A stretch of DNA of 64,000 nt from Amycolatopsis coloradensis (GTDB lineage Bacteria > Actinomycetota > Actinomycetes > Mycobacteriales > Pseudonocardiaceae): the NCBI RefSeq assembly GCF_001953865.1, contig NZ_MQUQ01000017.1, positions 186,001 to 250,000 on the forward strand, in the 5' to 3' direction. How positions within the stretch are numbered: the first letter of the stretch is position 1; each line of letters opens with the position of its first letter. The notes beneath the pieces are model-generated. The model saw only the letters and a list, made by a program, of their open reading frames with translations. It searched no databases and was not told the DNA's origin. Below, piece by piece: positions 26,292-36,264 of this stretch. Made by a program: the position numbers and the translations under genes.

Positions 26292-27518
26292 ATGGTCCGG
26301 ACCGTGAAGGCCCGCCGTGTGATGGCGGCCGTGCTGGCCATGGGGGCGGTCACCGCGCTGGCCGCCAGCCCCGCGAACGCGGCACCCGAAGGGAGCTGGC
26401 ACGCCGACCTGTCCACTGTGGACGAAGATGACGTCAACGTCCGCAGCGACGGTGGGGTGCTCAGCCTGGAAAACACCGCCTGGCACAGAAAACCCGACTC
26501 CATCGGTAGCCAGGGTTACCTGCTGCTCGGCGAACAGAACCTCGGGAAGCCGGTGAACCGGGTCACCGCCCAGGTGACCGCGAACGCGCCCAAGGGCACC
26601 GAAGTCGAGGTCGACGTCCGAGGGAAGCTCAACTCGAACGACTGGACCGAATGGACGCCCACCGAGGGTGGCGCCGCCCAGCTGTCCACTTCGGTCTCCA
26701 CGGTCCAGGTCCGGATCGGACTGCGCACCGTGACCGACGGCGTGACCGCGAAGGTCAGTGACGTCACGCTCCAGGGCGAACTCGGCCCGCAGGCCAACGC
26801 GATCGGCGCGGCCGCCGCCCCGCTGACGTACAAGGTGTTCGGCACCCGCGAAGGTCTCGTCGGCGGCACCACCGCCAACGGACACGTGATCAAGTCCCGT
26901 GACCACTTCGTCGCCCTGCCTTCGGGCCGCGGCCTCGCGCCCAAGAACACCGGCAACTACACGGTCCGCATCTGCCGCACCGACAACAGCCGCTGCGAGT
27001 ACGCGCCGGTGTGGGACGTCGGCCCGTGGAACACCAAGGACGACTACTGGAACCCGTCGGCCACCCGTCAGATGTGGAAGAACCTGCCGCAGGGCAAGCC
27101 CGAAGCGCAGGCCGCGTACCAGGACGGCTACAACGGCGGCAAGGACGAGTTCGGCCGCAAGGTGGCAAACCCGGCCGGCATCGACCTCGCCGACGGCACC
27201 TTCTGGGACGGCCTGAAGATGACGGACAACGGCTGGGTCAACGTCTCCTACCTGTGGACCGGCTCCGGCCCGACCGGCGTCGTCAGCACGGCGGGCGACC
27301 CGATGAACGTCCGGGCGTCGGCGAGCACCACCGCGGCGATCAAGGGCCTCGCGGCGAACTACGCCAAGGTCAACATCGAATGCTACGTCGAGGGCGAGAC
27401 CGTCACCGGCAAGTTCGGCACCAGCAACATCTGGGACCGGATCGGCCCGGGACACTACATCTCCGACACGTACCTGAAGACCGGATCGGATCTGCCCGTC
27501 GCGCCCAAGTGCGCGTGA
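26292..27518 (+). CDS. secreted protein with C-terminal SH3b domain, member 2 of a flanking pair
   Basis: The 408-residue protein has a Sec signal (ending ANAA near residue 32), a beta-rich domain (about 60-170), a central domain with HVIKSRDHFVALPSGRG and ICRTDNSRCEYAPVWDVGPW that I cannot assign with confidence, and an SH3b domain (STAGDPMNVRASASTTA to YISDTYLKTGSD, about 335-400). GGGAGACCGG precedes ATG 26292. It is probably an extracellular or wall-associated factor controlled by the adjacent SARP regulator. Function is unknown; a wall-binding hydrolase is one possibility. Confidence 0.8.
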   Translation: MVRTVKARRVMAAVLAMGAVTALAASPANAAPEGSWHADLSTVDEDDVNVRSDGGVLSLENTAWHRKPDSIGSQGYLLLGEQNLGKPVNRVTAQVTANAPKGTEVEVDVRGKLNSNDWTEWTPTEGGAAQLSTSVSTVQVRIGLRTVTDGVTAKVSDVTLQGELGPQANAIGAAAAPLTYKVFGTREGLVGGTTANGHVIKSRDHFVALPSGRGLAPKNTGNYTVRICRTDNSRCEYAPVWDVGPWNTKDDYWNPSATRQMWKNLPQGKPEAQAAYQDGYNGGKDEFGRKVANPAGIDLADGTFWDGLKMTDNGWVNVSYLWTGSGPTGVVSTAGDPMNVRASASTTAAIKGLAANYAKVNIECYVEGETVTGKFGTSNIWDRIGPGHYISDTYLKTGSDLPVAPKCA

Positions 27519-27528
27519 CCCCCTGAAC

Positions 27529-27566
27529 GCGAAGGCCCGGCGTACCCCATAACGCCGGGCCTTCGC
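27529..27566 (+). terminator. intrinsic terminator after SH3 gene 2
   Basis: GCGAAGGCCCGGCGT (27529-27543) pairs perfectly with 27552-27566 around an eight-base loop, followed by TTTGTTCC. It starts 11 bases after the stop codon and is one of the few hairpins here with a T-rich tail. Confidence 0.85.
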
Positions 27567-27982
27567 TTTGTTCCTTTGAGCGGCACAGTTGTTCACACCT
27601 TGAATGGTCTTCCCAAGGAGATCGACCTCTCGAGCGTCTGACGAGCCGAGACGTGACTCAGGCGTTGAGCGCGGCCGTCACCCCCGGATGTCGCGAAAGC
27701 CACTTTCGCGACGTCTGATGTCCCGAAAGTGGCTTTCGCGACACGGCCCGGTTGTGGTGCCTGTCGCAGGTGACCTCCAGGACCCCCTCTCGCGACCGCA
27801 ACCAGAGGACTACTTGCGGTCGAGTAGCCGCAGGGGAAGAGCGAGAGGACGCTCGCCGCCCTGCCGCGAGCCCACTGGCCGCTTCGCGTGACTGACTGGA
27901 CAGCACGAGAGCCACCACCCGCGCATCGCAGGAGATACCTGAAGCAACCTCTGCCCTGACGCGACTCACCATTCGCGACGGC
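27567..27982. other. gene-free convergent region between SH3 gene 2 and the DUF4396 gene
   Basis: No credible gene is seen. It contains the hairpin at 27689-27743 and, at 27795-27810, ACCGCAACCAGAGGAC, a one-mismatch echo of the arm of the TTCGTCCTCTAG hairpin family. The rest shows nothing recognisable. Confidence 0.6.
27689..27743. repeat. dispersed hairpin, TGTCGCGAAAGCCACTTTCG family, copy 2
   Basis: Arms 27689-27708 and 27724-27743 are perfect 20-base reverse complements. The left half is itself a dyad (GTCGCGAAAG, CCA, CTTTCGCGAC), so the element can fold as one long stem or as smaller hairpins. It sits between convergent genes. Confidence 0.8.
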
Positions 27983-28441
27983 TCAGTGCCCGTGGTGCGC
28001 GTGGACCTTCGCGTGTCCCAGGCCGCGGCCGATCATCCACTTGTTCACCGGCACCGTCAGCACGAACGCGACAGCCAGCGCGAACGCCAGCGCGCCCCAG
28101 AACAGCAGGCTCCCGAGCCCGGCGTCCATGGCGCCCGGCACCACCACCATGATCCCGTTGTCGACGATCTCCATGACCGCGATCGACACGGTGTCGGCGG
28201 CCAGCGCCACCTTCAGCGCGGCACCGAACGCGAGACCCGACTTCAGCACGCCGCGCATCGTCAGCGCGTAACCGAAGACGAAGGCCAGCGCGACCGAAAG
28301 GGCGATCGTCGCCGCGTTGTGCAGGCCGAGCGCCGTGCCGATCACCATGCCGAGGACCTCGCCGATCGCACAGCCGGTGAGGCAGTGCAGGGTCGCCGAC
28401 GTCGCCATCGACCAGCTTGCTCCATGCCGTGTGTCGTTCAT
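27983..28441 (-). CDS. DUF4396 membrane protein with His-rich tail
   Basis: The 152-residue protein has about four membrane segments, a conserved-looking ATLHCLTGCAIGEVLGMVIG near the start with two Cys, and the His-rich end HAKVHAHHGH. DUF4396 proteins are often found near metal-handling genes, but the function is not known. ATG 28441 lies seven bases after TATATT on the reverse strand, so the mRNA is probably leaderless. A GC-rich dyad in the promoter resembles metal-sensor operators. Confidence 0.75.
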   Translation of the reverse strand: MNDTRHGASWSMATSATLHCLTGCAIGEVLGMVIGTALGLHNAATIALSVALAFVFGYALTMRGVLKSGLAFGAALKVALAADTVSIAVMEIVDNGIMVVVPGAMDAGLGSLLFWGALAFALAVAFVLTVPVNKWMIGRGLGHAKVHAHHGH

Positions 28442-28448
28442 GCGGAGC

Positions 28449-28468
28449 AATATACCCCCCACCCGTAT
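28449..28468 (-). promoter_or_regulatory. leaderless promoter with metal-sensor-like dyad for the DUF4396 gene
   Basis: Reading towards the gene, ATACGGGTGGGGGGTAT (28468-28452) has ATAC/GTAT ends around a G-run, similar in style to CsoR-type copper operators. It overlaps a -10 box, TATATT (28454-28449), which is seven bases before the ATG. A bound repressor would block the promoter. The sensor identity is a guess from motif style. Confidence 0.4.
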
Positions 28469-28677
28469 GTACGCCACCGTGAGCCGCATCTCGCGGTCGC
28501 TGACCGTCACCTCCGTAAGCGGATTCGGTAATCGGGCCTGGTCGATGAACTCACTTCAGTAACCCTTTGCGCTCATCCGGTTGACCGGGGTAACCAAAGA
28601 CCCTAGTTTCGCCGGAGGTCTCCACCGCGCGCAGACCGATCGGCTGGTTCAGGTTGTTCCGTGACTATGGGGTGGAG

Positions 28678-29694
28678 ATGCGAGGGCCGACGAAGACGCT
28701 CGTCGTTGCCACTGTGCTCGCTTTGGGCATGGTGTCCGGGCTGACCGGCTGCGGCGGTGAGGAGCCCGCCGGGATGGCGGCCAAGCCGATCCGGATCGCG
28801 TTCGTGCCGAAGGTCGCGGGCATCCCGTACTTCGAGGCGATGAACACCGGCGGAATCGCCGCGGCCAAGCAACTCGGTGTCGAATGGACTTCGACCGGTC
28901 CGGCGACGGTGGACCCCGCCGCGCAGGTCTCGATCGTGCGCGGCCTCGTCGACCAGCGGGTGGACGTCATCGCGATCGCCCCGAACGATCCCGGCACGAT
29001 GGCGCCGGCGATCACCGACGCGCGGGCCAAAGGCGTCCATGTGATCACCTCGGACACCGACGCGCCCGGCACCGATCGCGAACTCTTCGTCAACCAGGCG
29101 ACGCCGGAGGGCATCGGCAAGGCGCTCACCGACGCCCTGATGACGAAGATGGGCAAAGCGGGCAAGTACGCGATCGTTTCGTGCGGCGAGACCGCCGAGA
29201 ACCTCAACGCGTGGATCGCCGTTCAGCGTGCCTATACCGCTACCGAGTACCCCCATGCGCAGCTCGTCGAGACGGTCTACGCCGGTGAGAACAAGGACAC
29301 CGCCACCTCGATGGCCAAGGCCCTGATGGCCAAGTACCCGGACCTCACCGGCCTCGTCGGCGAGTGCACGACGTCCGCGCCCGGAGTCGCCGAGGCCGTC
29401 CGTTCCCAGCAGAAGATCGGCCGCGTCTTCACCGTCGGTGTCGGGACACCGCAGGCGATCAAGCCGTACCTCTTGGACGGTTCCGCGTCGCTTTCCGTGC
29501 TGTGGAACGTCGAATCGCTCGGCTACCTCACCGCTTGGGCAGGCAAGCAGATCGCCGAGGACAAGCGGCTCGGCCCGTCGAACAAGGTCAACCTCGAGCT
29601 GCCGGCCATCAAGTACGACGAGGCCAAGAAGACCGTGCTGCTGGGCGACCCGCTGCTGATCACGCGCGAGAACGTGGACCAGTTCAAGTACTGA
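28678..29694 (+). CDS. orphan sugar-type ABC substrate-binding lipoprotein (LsrB/rhamnose-like)
   Basis: The 338-residue protein has a lipoprotein signal (LGMVSGLTGC) and the periplasmic-binding fold of the PF13407 type: RIAFVPKVAGIPYFEAMNTG, VDVIAIAPNDPG and VHVITSDTDAPG. Relatives bind rhamnose, autoinducer-2 or similar sugars. No permease or ATPase gene is adjacent, so it either uses another locus or acts as a sensor. ATG 28678 is chosen because it gives a proper signal peptide; the GGTGGAG just upstream is unusually close. It ends one base before the convergent gene. Confidence 0.85.
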   Translation: MRGPTKTLVVATVLALGMVSGLTGCGGEEPAGMAAKPIRIAFVPKVAGIPYFEAMNTGGIAAAKQLGVEWTSTGPATVDPAAQVSIVRGLVDQRVDVIAIAPNDPGTMAPAITDARAKGVHVITSDTDAPGTDRELFVNQATPEGIGKALTDALMTKMGKAGKYAIVSCGETAENLNAWIAVQRAYTATEYPHAQLVETVYAGENKDTATSMAKALMAKYPDLTGLVGECTTSAPGVAEAVRSQQKIGRVFTVGVGTPQAIKPYLLDGSASLSVLWNVESLGYLTAWAGKQIAEDKRLGPSNKVNLELPAIKYDEAKKTVLLGDPLLITRENVDQFKY

Positions 29695-29695
29695 C

Positions 29696-30955
<1,260 letters not shown>

Positions 30956-30960
30956 GGTGC

Positions 30961-31725
30961 TCAGGAGATTCTTGCCAGCGCGGAGGTGAACGCGTCGGGC
31001 GGGATCCGCACCCCGCCGCCGAACGGGTTCTGCAGCTGGTAGATCGCGAACAGCAGCAGCGTGACCGTACCCGCCAGCGTGGAGACGACGACCAGATGCG
31101 CGGCCAGCCGGGTGCCGCCGAACAGGTTGGGCAGCAGCACCGAGATGAGGCTGCCGAGAATGAGCGCGAACCAGACGACACCGCCGACCTTGCCGTCCTC
31201 GACGGCGCTGAGCCGATCCTGCCTCGCCTCGTAGACCTGCCAGAGCTGGGCGGCCGCCTCGGCCTTGCGCTCCCGGACCCAGTCGTCGTCCGACGGGGCC
31301 TTGTCCACCGCCTTCCGCAACTGGTCGAGCTGGGTCCAGCCGTTGTCGGGGACGGTCTCCCCGCCCGCGGCCATCAACGGCCACTCCTTCTGCTCGACCG
31401 TGGAGACGTACTCCTTGCTCAGCTTCCGGACCTCGTCCTTGACGTCCGCACCCAGCGAATCGGCGGCCCAGACGGCGGCGACCAGGCTGTCCGCCTCGTG
31501 ATAGGAGCCTTCGCGTGCGGCGCTCGTGGAGTCGAAGAGGGAGATCAGGATGAACGCCACCAGGACCGCGTGCAGCCCGCCGATGATGGTGTACACCTGG
31601 CCGGCGGCGTCGTTGTTGTCCGGCCTTCCTTCGTCCCAGCCGAACTTGCGGACGAGATAGCCGACGAAGCCCGCGGCCACCGCCGCCCCGACGACCCAGG
31701 CGATGCCGGTCAGGTAAATGCCCAT
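30961..31725 (-). CDS. DUF4239-family membrane protein
   Basis: The 254-residue protein has two N-terminal membrane segments, a long soluble middle (about 75-180) and two C-terminal membrane segments (WFALILGSLISVLLPNLF and VVVSTLAGTVTLLLFAIY). The pattern, with IIGGLHAVLVAFILISLFD and Tyr/Glu-rich EGSYHEADSL after it, is typical of DUF4239 proteins, whose function is unknown. AAGGAG precedes ATG 31725. The surface-protein gene follows after five bases. Confidence 0.75.
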   Translation of the reverse strand: MGIYLTGIAWVVGAAVAAGFVGYLVRKFGWDEGRPDNNDAAGQVYTIIGGLHAVLVAFILISLFDSTSAAREGSYHEADSLVAAVWAADSLGADVKDEVRKLSKEYVSTVEQKEWPLMAAGGETVPDNGWTQLDQLRKAVDKAPSDDDWVRERKAEAAAQLWQVYEARQDRLSAVEDGKVGGVVWFALILGSLISVLLPNLFGGTRLAAHLVVVSTLAGTVTLLLFAIYQLQNPFGGGVRIPPDAFTSALARIS

Positions 31726-32212
31726 TCGACTCCTTACCCCGTGAAGACTGTTGAAACTAGTTCACCGTCCACGCGCCGAGAAGGTCAAGGGAATCAATTC
31801 ACACTGGCGATGCAGGAGAGAAAGTCGATCATCACCGTCTCGGCGCAATTTCCCATACCGCGAAACGATTTTCGGCACGCGCCGGAAAGACCTGTCACCG
31901 CTGTGAGAGCACGGCTTCACGACCGAGTGATCAGCCACCACAGCACGTCACCGACCTGGCGGATGCCGAAGTTCTTCACAACTTTGTCGCCCGAACGGCC
32001 GCAGTGGGAACGTCCACTCTGGCCGATCCGGCAAACAGGTGAACGTACCCGGCTACCCGATCGTGTGTTTTTACGGGCATTGCCGCTTGCTATGTTCATT
32101 TCGCGCCTCCCCCTTCGAGTGGGTATCCGCGATTTGTGAATTCAGCGGTGCCCCGGCGCACCGGGAATCCTGGAAAACGCCGAACTCGGGCGTGTGGCTG
32201 AGAGGGAGTCCG
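31726..32212. other. 487-base stretch without a convincing gene
   Basis: This divergent interval should hold promoters for the DUF4239 and polyprenyl synthase genes. A reverse-strand frame at 31917-32099 could encode 60 residues with scattered Cys, but it has no ribosome site and no recognisable motif. Coding bias is also weaker than in flanking genes. No long repeat or tRNA is seen. Confidence 0.5.
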
Positions 32213-33238
32213 TTGACCACCATCGACACCCGCGCCGGTGCGCGGCCCGCCGTCGAAGTTCTGACCTGGAGCCGGAACCTGCTCGACCCGGCACTGCGGC
32301 ACGAGGTCGGGAAGCTGCCGGAGTCCCTGCGGCTGATCGCCGGCTACCACTTCGGCTGGTGGGACGAGCACGGCCGTCCATCCACTTCGGACGGCGGCAA
32401 GGCGTTGCGGCCCGCGCTCGCCCTGCTGGCCGCGGAGGCCGTCGGCGGTGACGCCGAAGTCGCCGTCCCGGTGGGGATCGCGGTGGAGATGGTGCACAAC
32501 TTCTCCCTGCTGCACGACGACGTGATGGACTCCGACACCACCCGGCGGCACCGCCCGACGGCATGGACCGTCTTCGGCACGGGCGCCGCGATCCTCACCG
32601 GGGACGCCCTGCTGAGCCAGGCCTTCGAGGTGCTGTCCCCGTTCGGGCAGACGGCGCTGCGTGTGCTGAGCACGGCCGTGATCGACCTGCTGGAAGGACA
32701 AAGCGCGGATCTGAAGTTCGAAGAACGCGGGGACGTCGGTACCGCCGAATGCGTACGGATGGCCGAGGGGAAGACCGGCGCGTTGCTCGGGGCGTCTTGC
32801 ACGCTCGGCGCGCTCGCCGGGGAAGGGAGGCAGGATCAAGTCGACCGGCTGACCGAGTACGGGAGGGCACTCGGGCTGGCGTTCCAGCACATCGATGATC
32901 TGCTCGGGATCTGGGGCGATCCGGCGGTGACCGGGAAACCGGTCCACTCGGATCTCTCCAACCGGAAGAAGTCCCTGCCGGTGGTAGCCGCGCTCCACTC
33001 CGGGACGGATGCCGGGCGAGAACTGGATGTCTTGTACCGCAAGGAAAACCTTGATGCCGCGGAATTGCCCCACGCGGCGGAACTGGTGGAACGGGCGGGC
33101 GGCCGGACGTGGAGCCAGGAGCAGGCCGACGCACTCCTGACCGGCGCGCTGCACCATCTCGCCGTCGCGAACCCGGTGCCCCGCCCAGGCGCCGAGCTCG
33201 CGGCCCTCGCGAACCTGGTGGTGCGACGACGATATTGA
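32213..33238 (+). CDS. polyprenyl diphosphate synthase (geranylgeranyl-type)
   Basis: The 341-residue enzyme condenses isopentenyl diphosphate with allylic diphosphates. The first Asp-rich motif is in LLHDDVMDSDTTRRHRP. The second, HIDDLLGIWGDP, has the DDLLG form usual for actinobacterial GGPP synthases. A GKALRPAL segment before the first motif binds isopentenyl diphosphate. TTG 32213 has GAGGGAG six bases upstream and gives the expected N-terminus. No terpene cyclase is adjacent, so the product may feed quinones, carotenoids or a terpene made elsewhere. Confidence 0.9.
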   Translation: MTTIDTRAGARPAVEVLTWSRNLLDPALRHEVGKLPESLRLIAGYHFGWWDEHGRPSTSDGGKALRPALALLAAEAVGGDAEVAVPVGIAVEMVHNFSLLHDDVMDSDTTRRHRPTAWTVFGTGAAILTGDALLSQAFEVLSPFGQTALRVLSTAVIDLLEGQSADLKFEERGDVGTAECVRMAEGKTGALLGASCTLGALAGEGRQDQVDRLTEYGRALGLAFQHIDDLLGIWGDPAVTGKPVHSDLSNRKKSLPVVAALHSGTDAGRELDVLYRKENLDAAELPHAAELVERAGGRTWSQEQADALLTGALHHLAVANPVPRPGAELAALANLVVRRRY

Positions 33239-33256
33239 AGGCGGGCGCGGAGAGGG

Positions 33257-33293
33257 CACGGGCGGGCCGGGCGCACAGCTCGGCCCGCCCGTG
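33257..33293. terminator. bidirectional terminator between polyprenyl synthase and CapA genes
   Basis: CACGGGCGGGCCG (33257-33269) pairs perfectly with 33281-33293 around an 11-base loop. It occupies the 61-base gap between convergent genes. Confidence 0.7.
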
Positions 33294-33299
33294 TGCCGC

Positions 33300-34445
33300 T
33301 CAGCGACCGGGACGGGTCAGGCCCTGGTCACCGGCGCCACGACTGAGGACGACCTCGTCGGTGTTTTTGAGAGCGGCGTTTTTGAGAGTGGTGTCTTTGA
33401 GGGCGGCGTCCCCGCTCTGTCCCGCGGTCAGGTCGAGCAGCCGGATCGGCGGGCCGAGCTGGACCAGCGTCGGGACGTACTCTGCCTTGTCGACCTTCCA
33501 GCGCTCACCCTCCCGCACGAACCGGAATCGCGCGGCCGCGCCCTGTTCGGTCGAACCCTTCGGCTCCGAATGCCGGGCGACGCTGTTGCCGAGACCGTAG
33601 GCGACCCATTTGCCGTTGATCTGCTCGAAGGGCTGCACCACGTGCGCGTGGTGGCCGATGATCAGGTCGATCGAGTCGTCGCCGAGCAGTTTCTTCGCCA
33701 GCTGGCGCTGTTCCGCGTTCGGCTCGTGCTGGTACTCGGTGCCCCAGTGCAGGCTCGCGAGGACGACCTGGGCACCGGCCTGCCGCGCGGCCTTGGCCTC
33801 GGCGATCACCTTTTCGGCGTCGATCTGGTTGACCAGCCAGGGTTTCCCCGGCGGCACCTTGATCCCGTTGAACCCGTAGGCGAAGGAAATCTGGGCGACT
33901 TTGACGCCGTTGACGTCGACAATCAGCGGCTTCTTCGCCTCTTCGGCCGAGCGCGCCGAACCGGTGTGCTTGATCCCCGCCTCGTCGAGTTTGTCAAGTG
34001 TCCGGGTCGCACCCGCCACGCCCTGGTCGATCGTGTGGTTGGACGCAGTCGAGCAGTTGTCGTACCCGGTGTCCTTGAGCGCGTCGACGATCTCGGGCGG
34101 CGCGCTGAACGACGGATAGCCGCTGTACGGCCCGCCCTTCGGCGCGAGCGGGGTCTCGAGATGGCAGATGCCGAGGTCGGCACCGGAAATCAGCGGCTTG
34201 ATCCCGGCCAAGAGCTGCCGGTAGTCGATCTCGCCGTCGCCGTCTTCCTTCGCCTGGTCGGTCAGCGCGGGGTGGATCAGCACGTCACCGGTCGCGACCA
34301 CGGTGAACGACCCTTCCGGTGTTGAAGACCGCGTGGTCGACGCGGCGGGCTGCTGCTGCTGTTGCCCGGGGGTGGCGCTGCACGCGGCGAGCAGTACGGC
34401 GGCGCCGACGAGAGCGGTGGTCTGACGGGCGCGGGAGGTGAACAT
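33300..34445 (-). CDS. CapA-family lipoprotein (PGA_cap metallophosphatase fold)
   Basis: The 381-residue protein has a lipoprotein signal (GAAVLLAAC) and the CapA domain: FTVVATGDVLIHP, LGICHLETPL, STASNHTIDQG, VVLASLHWGTEYQ and IIGHHAHVVQP carry the likely metal ligands. CapA proteins take part in poly-gamma-glutamate capsule synthesis, but most actinobacterial members have no capBC partners, as here. The very C-terminus has short repeats (ALKDTTLKNAALKN) encoded by a tandem 15-base DNA repeat near 33360-33410. Confidence 0.85.
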   Translation of the reverse strand: MFTSRARQTTALVGAAVLLAACSATPGQQQQQPAASTTRSSTPEGSFTVVATGDVLIHPALTDQAKEDGDGEIDYRQLLAGIKPLISGADLGICHLETPLAPKGGPYSGYPSFSAPPEIVDALKDTGYDNCSTASNHTIDQGVAGATRTLDKLDEAGIKHTGSARSAEEAKKPLIVDVNGVKVAQISFAYGFNGIKVPPGKPWLVNQIDAEKVIAEAKAARQAGAQVVLASLHWGTEYQHEPNAEQRQLAKKLLGDDSIDLIIGHHAHVVQPFEQINGKWVAYGLGNSVARHSEPKGSTEQGAAARFRFVREGERWKVDKAEYVPTLVQLGPPIRLLDLTAGQSGDAALKDTTLKNAALKNTDEVVLSRGAGDQGLTRPGR

Positions 34446-34570
34446 CGATTCCCTCGATCGGGTGACATGCCTTCCTCATCCTGCCTTATGCCGATCGGGC
34501 ATGACACTCCACCGAAGCCACCATGAACCCTCAGGCTTCCTACGTCGGAGACCGAGCGATTCGTACGACC

Positions 34571-34632
34571 GCGTTTCGTCCTCTAGTTGCGGTCCTTGCA
34601 CGCGCAACTACCGCAACTAGAGGACGAAACGC
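34571..34632. repeat. dispersed hairpin, TTCGTCCTCTAG family, copy 2
   Basis: Arms 34571-34593 (GCGTTTCGTCCTCTAGTTGC then GGT) and 34610-34632 are perfect 23-base reverse complements. It begins five bases after the stop codon of the dinB gene on the reverse strand, so it again marks a gene 3' end. Confidence 0.8.
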
Positions 34633-34637
34633 GAGGG

Positions 34638-35954
34638 TCAGGCGAGGCAATCGGAAGGGTTACCGCGGCGCAGCGCCGGATCGTCCTGGAGGAAGGTCCG
34701 CGCGACGCCCGGGCCGCTGGAGCGCGTCTCGAACCGGACGGTCACCCTGCCGTGTCCGGCGCCCTGCACCCAGCCGGTGCCGTGCGTGTCGTGCGCCACG
34801 TCGTCGCCGGGCCGCCAGTTCGAGGAGACCACGGGCACCGGCGCGGGCGCTCGCGAGACCGACGGCGCTTCGGTGACCGGAACGGAAAGAGTGAACAGCG
34901 GATCCTGATGCGGCACGGAAAGCCCGGAGAACGCGACCCCGGCCAGCCGCACCCCGCCGAATTCGGCCGGGTCGATCAGCAGCCGCTCCGCCATCGAGGC
35001 GAGCTGGTCGAATTCGTCGGTGGGCGAGGCCATCGTCTCCGAACGCGTCACCGTGCTGAAATCGGTGTGCCGCAGTTTCACCACCACCGTCCGCGCGACC
35101 CGTTCGGCGTTGACGAGCCGTTTGTGCGCGTGGACGGCCAGATCGCGGACCTCGCGCCGCAGACTGGCCAGGTCGATCAGGTCCCGGTCGAAGGTCGTTT
35201 CCGCGCTGACCTGCTTAAGTTCCGCGCGGCCGGACACCGGCCGGTCGTCGACGCCGGTGGCCAGCCGCCGCAGGTCTCGCCCGACCACACTGCCCAAAGT
35301 GGACACCGCGTCGGCGTCGGAAAGCGTGGTCAGCTGCCCCAGCGTCCGGACACCGATCGCCCGCAGTTTCCCCTCCGCGACCGGGCCGATCCCCCACAGC
35401 GCCCTGGTCGGCAGCGGCGCGAGGAAGTCCCGTTCGGTGCCCTGGTCCACGACGAGCAGCCCGTCCGGTTTGGCCTCGTCCGACGCGACCTTCGCGACCT
35501 GCTTCCCCGACGCCGCCCCGATCGACGCCACCAGGCCGATTTCGGACCGGATGTGCTCCCGCAGGCGGGCACCGAACTCGCGCACCTCGTCCGACGACGC
35601 CCCCGCCAGCGAAGGCGGTTCCGCGAAGGCCTCGTCAAGCGAAATCCGTTCCAGCACGGGCGCGTACTCGGCGACGAGGTCGAACACCCGCGTGCTCAGC
35701 AGTTCGTACAGTTTGAACCGCGGCGGCAGGATGACGCCGTTGGACGGCAGCAACCGCCGGGCCTGCGACATCGGCATCGCCGACCGGATACCGTGCTCGC
35801 GCGCCTGGTAACTCGCCCCGGCGACCACGCCGCGCGGGCCCGCGCCACCGACGAGGACGGGACGCCGCGCCAGGGTCGGCCGGGTCAGCTGCTCACAGGA
35901 GGCGTAGAACGCGTCCATGTCGAGGTGGATGACCCACCGGTCAGGCCCGCCCAT
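34638..35954 (-). CDS. dinB: Y-family DNA polymerase IV (DinB)
   Basis: The 438-residue translesion polymerase has the catalytic motifs HLDMDAFYASCEQ (metal site) and ERISLDEAFAE, plus the little-finger domain starting near residue 225 (ETTFDRDLIDLASLRREV). About 60 C-terminal residues (SNWRPGDDVAHDTHGTGWVQGAG onward) form an extra small domain seen in actinobacterial homologues and may bind a partner. It overlaps the upstream regulator gene by 14 bases, so it is the last gene of an ABC-exporter operon. Roles are DNA damage tolerance in the cytoplasm. No SOS box is visible. Confidence 0.93.
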   Translation of the reverse strand: MGGPDRWVIHLDMDAFYASCEQLTRPTLARRPVLVGGAGPRGVVAGASYQAREHGIRSAMPMSQARRLLPSNGVILPPRFKLYELLSTRVFDLVAEYAPVLERISLDEAFAEPPSLAGASSDEVREFGARLREHIRSEIGLVASIGAASGKQVAKVASDEAKPDGLLVVDQGTERDFLAPLPTRALWGIGPVAEGKLRAIGVRTLGQLTTLSDADAVSTLGSVVGRDLRRLATGVDDRPVSGRAELKQVSAETTFDRDLIDLASLRREVRDLAVHAHKRLVNAERVARTVVVKLRHTDFSTVTRSETMASPTDEFDQLASMAERLLIDPAEFGGVRLAGVAFSGLSVPHQDPLFTLSVPVTEAPSVSRAPAPVPVVSSNWRPGDDVAHDTHGTGWVQGAGHGRVTVRFETRSSGPGVARTFLQDDPALRRGNPSDCLA

Positions 35955-36264
35955 CGCCCGGCACCTCGAGAAGACGATGCAGGGCCTTCGTGTACTCCTC
36001 GAACGCGGCCCGCCCCCGGGTGGTCAGCTCGACCAGCGTCACCGGCGTCCGATGTTCGAAGGCCTTGGTGATCTCGACGTAGCCGGCGTCCTCGAGTTTG
36101 CGCAGATGCGTCGACAGGTTGCCCGGTGTCATGTCCAGCAGTTGCTGCAACCGCGGGAAAGTGATGCGGTCCCCCGGCCCGAGGCTCGTCAACGCCACGG
36201 TGACCCGCAGCCGCGCCTGCGCGTGGATCACCGGATCGAGCTGGGGCAGCCCGTCTTCGCTCAT
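35941..36264 (-). CDS. small winged-helix transcriptional regulator (HTH_34/ArsR-MarR-like)
   Basis: The 107-residue protein is one winged helix: DPVIHAQARLRVTVAL, FPRLQQLLDMTPGNLSTHLRKLEDAGYVEI and a wing ending TLVELTTRGRAAFEEY. It overlaps the membrane-protein gene before it by four bases (ATGA) and dinB after it by 14. In this operon layout it probably represses the operon promoter, where a CTTTGTG/CACAAAG-type dyad is found at 38585-38601. Confidence 0.88.
   Translation of the reverse strand: MSEDGLPQLDPVIHAQARLRVTVALTSLGPGDRITFPRLQQLLDMTPGNLSTHLRKLEDAGYVEITKAFEHRTPVTLVELTTRGRAAFEEYTKALHRLLEVPGDGRA

Noticed and set aside
24621..27596. A 991-codon open frame on the reverse strand opposite the SARP and SH3 genes
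   Set aside because: It is antisense to two clear genes, its translation is Arg/Gly/Val-rich without any motif, and it arises from high third-position GC.
31917..32099. A possible 60-residue reverse-strand protein with Cys residues
   Set aside because: No ribosome site, no known motif, and it lies in an interval expected to hold promoters. It may be worth a conservation check only.
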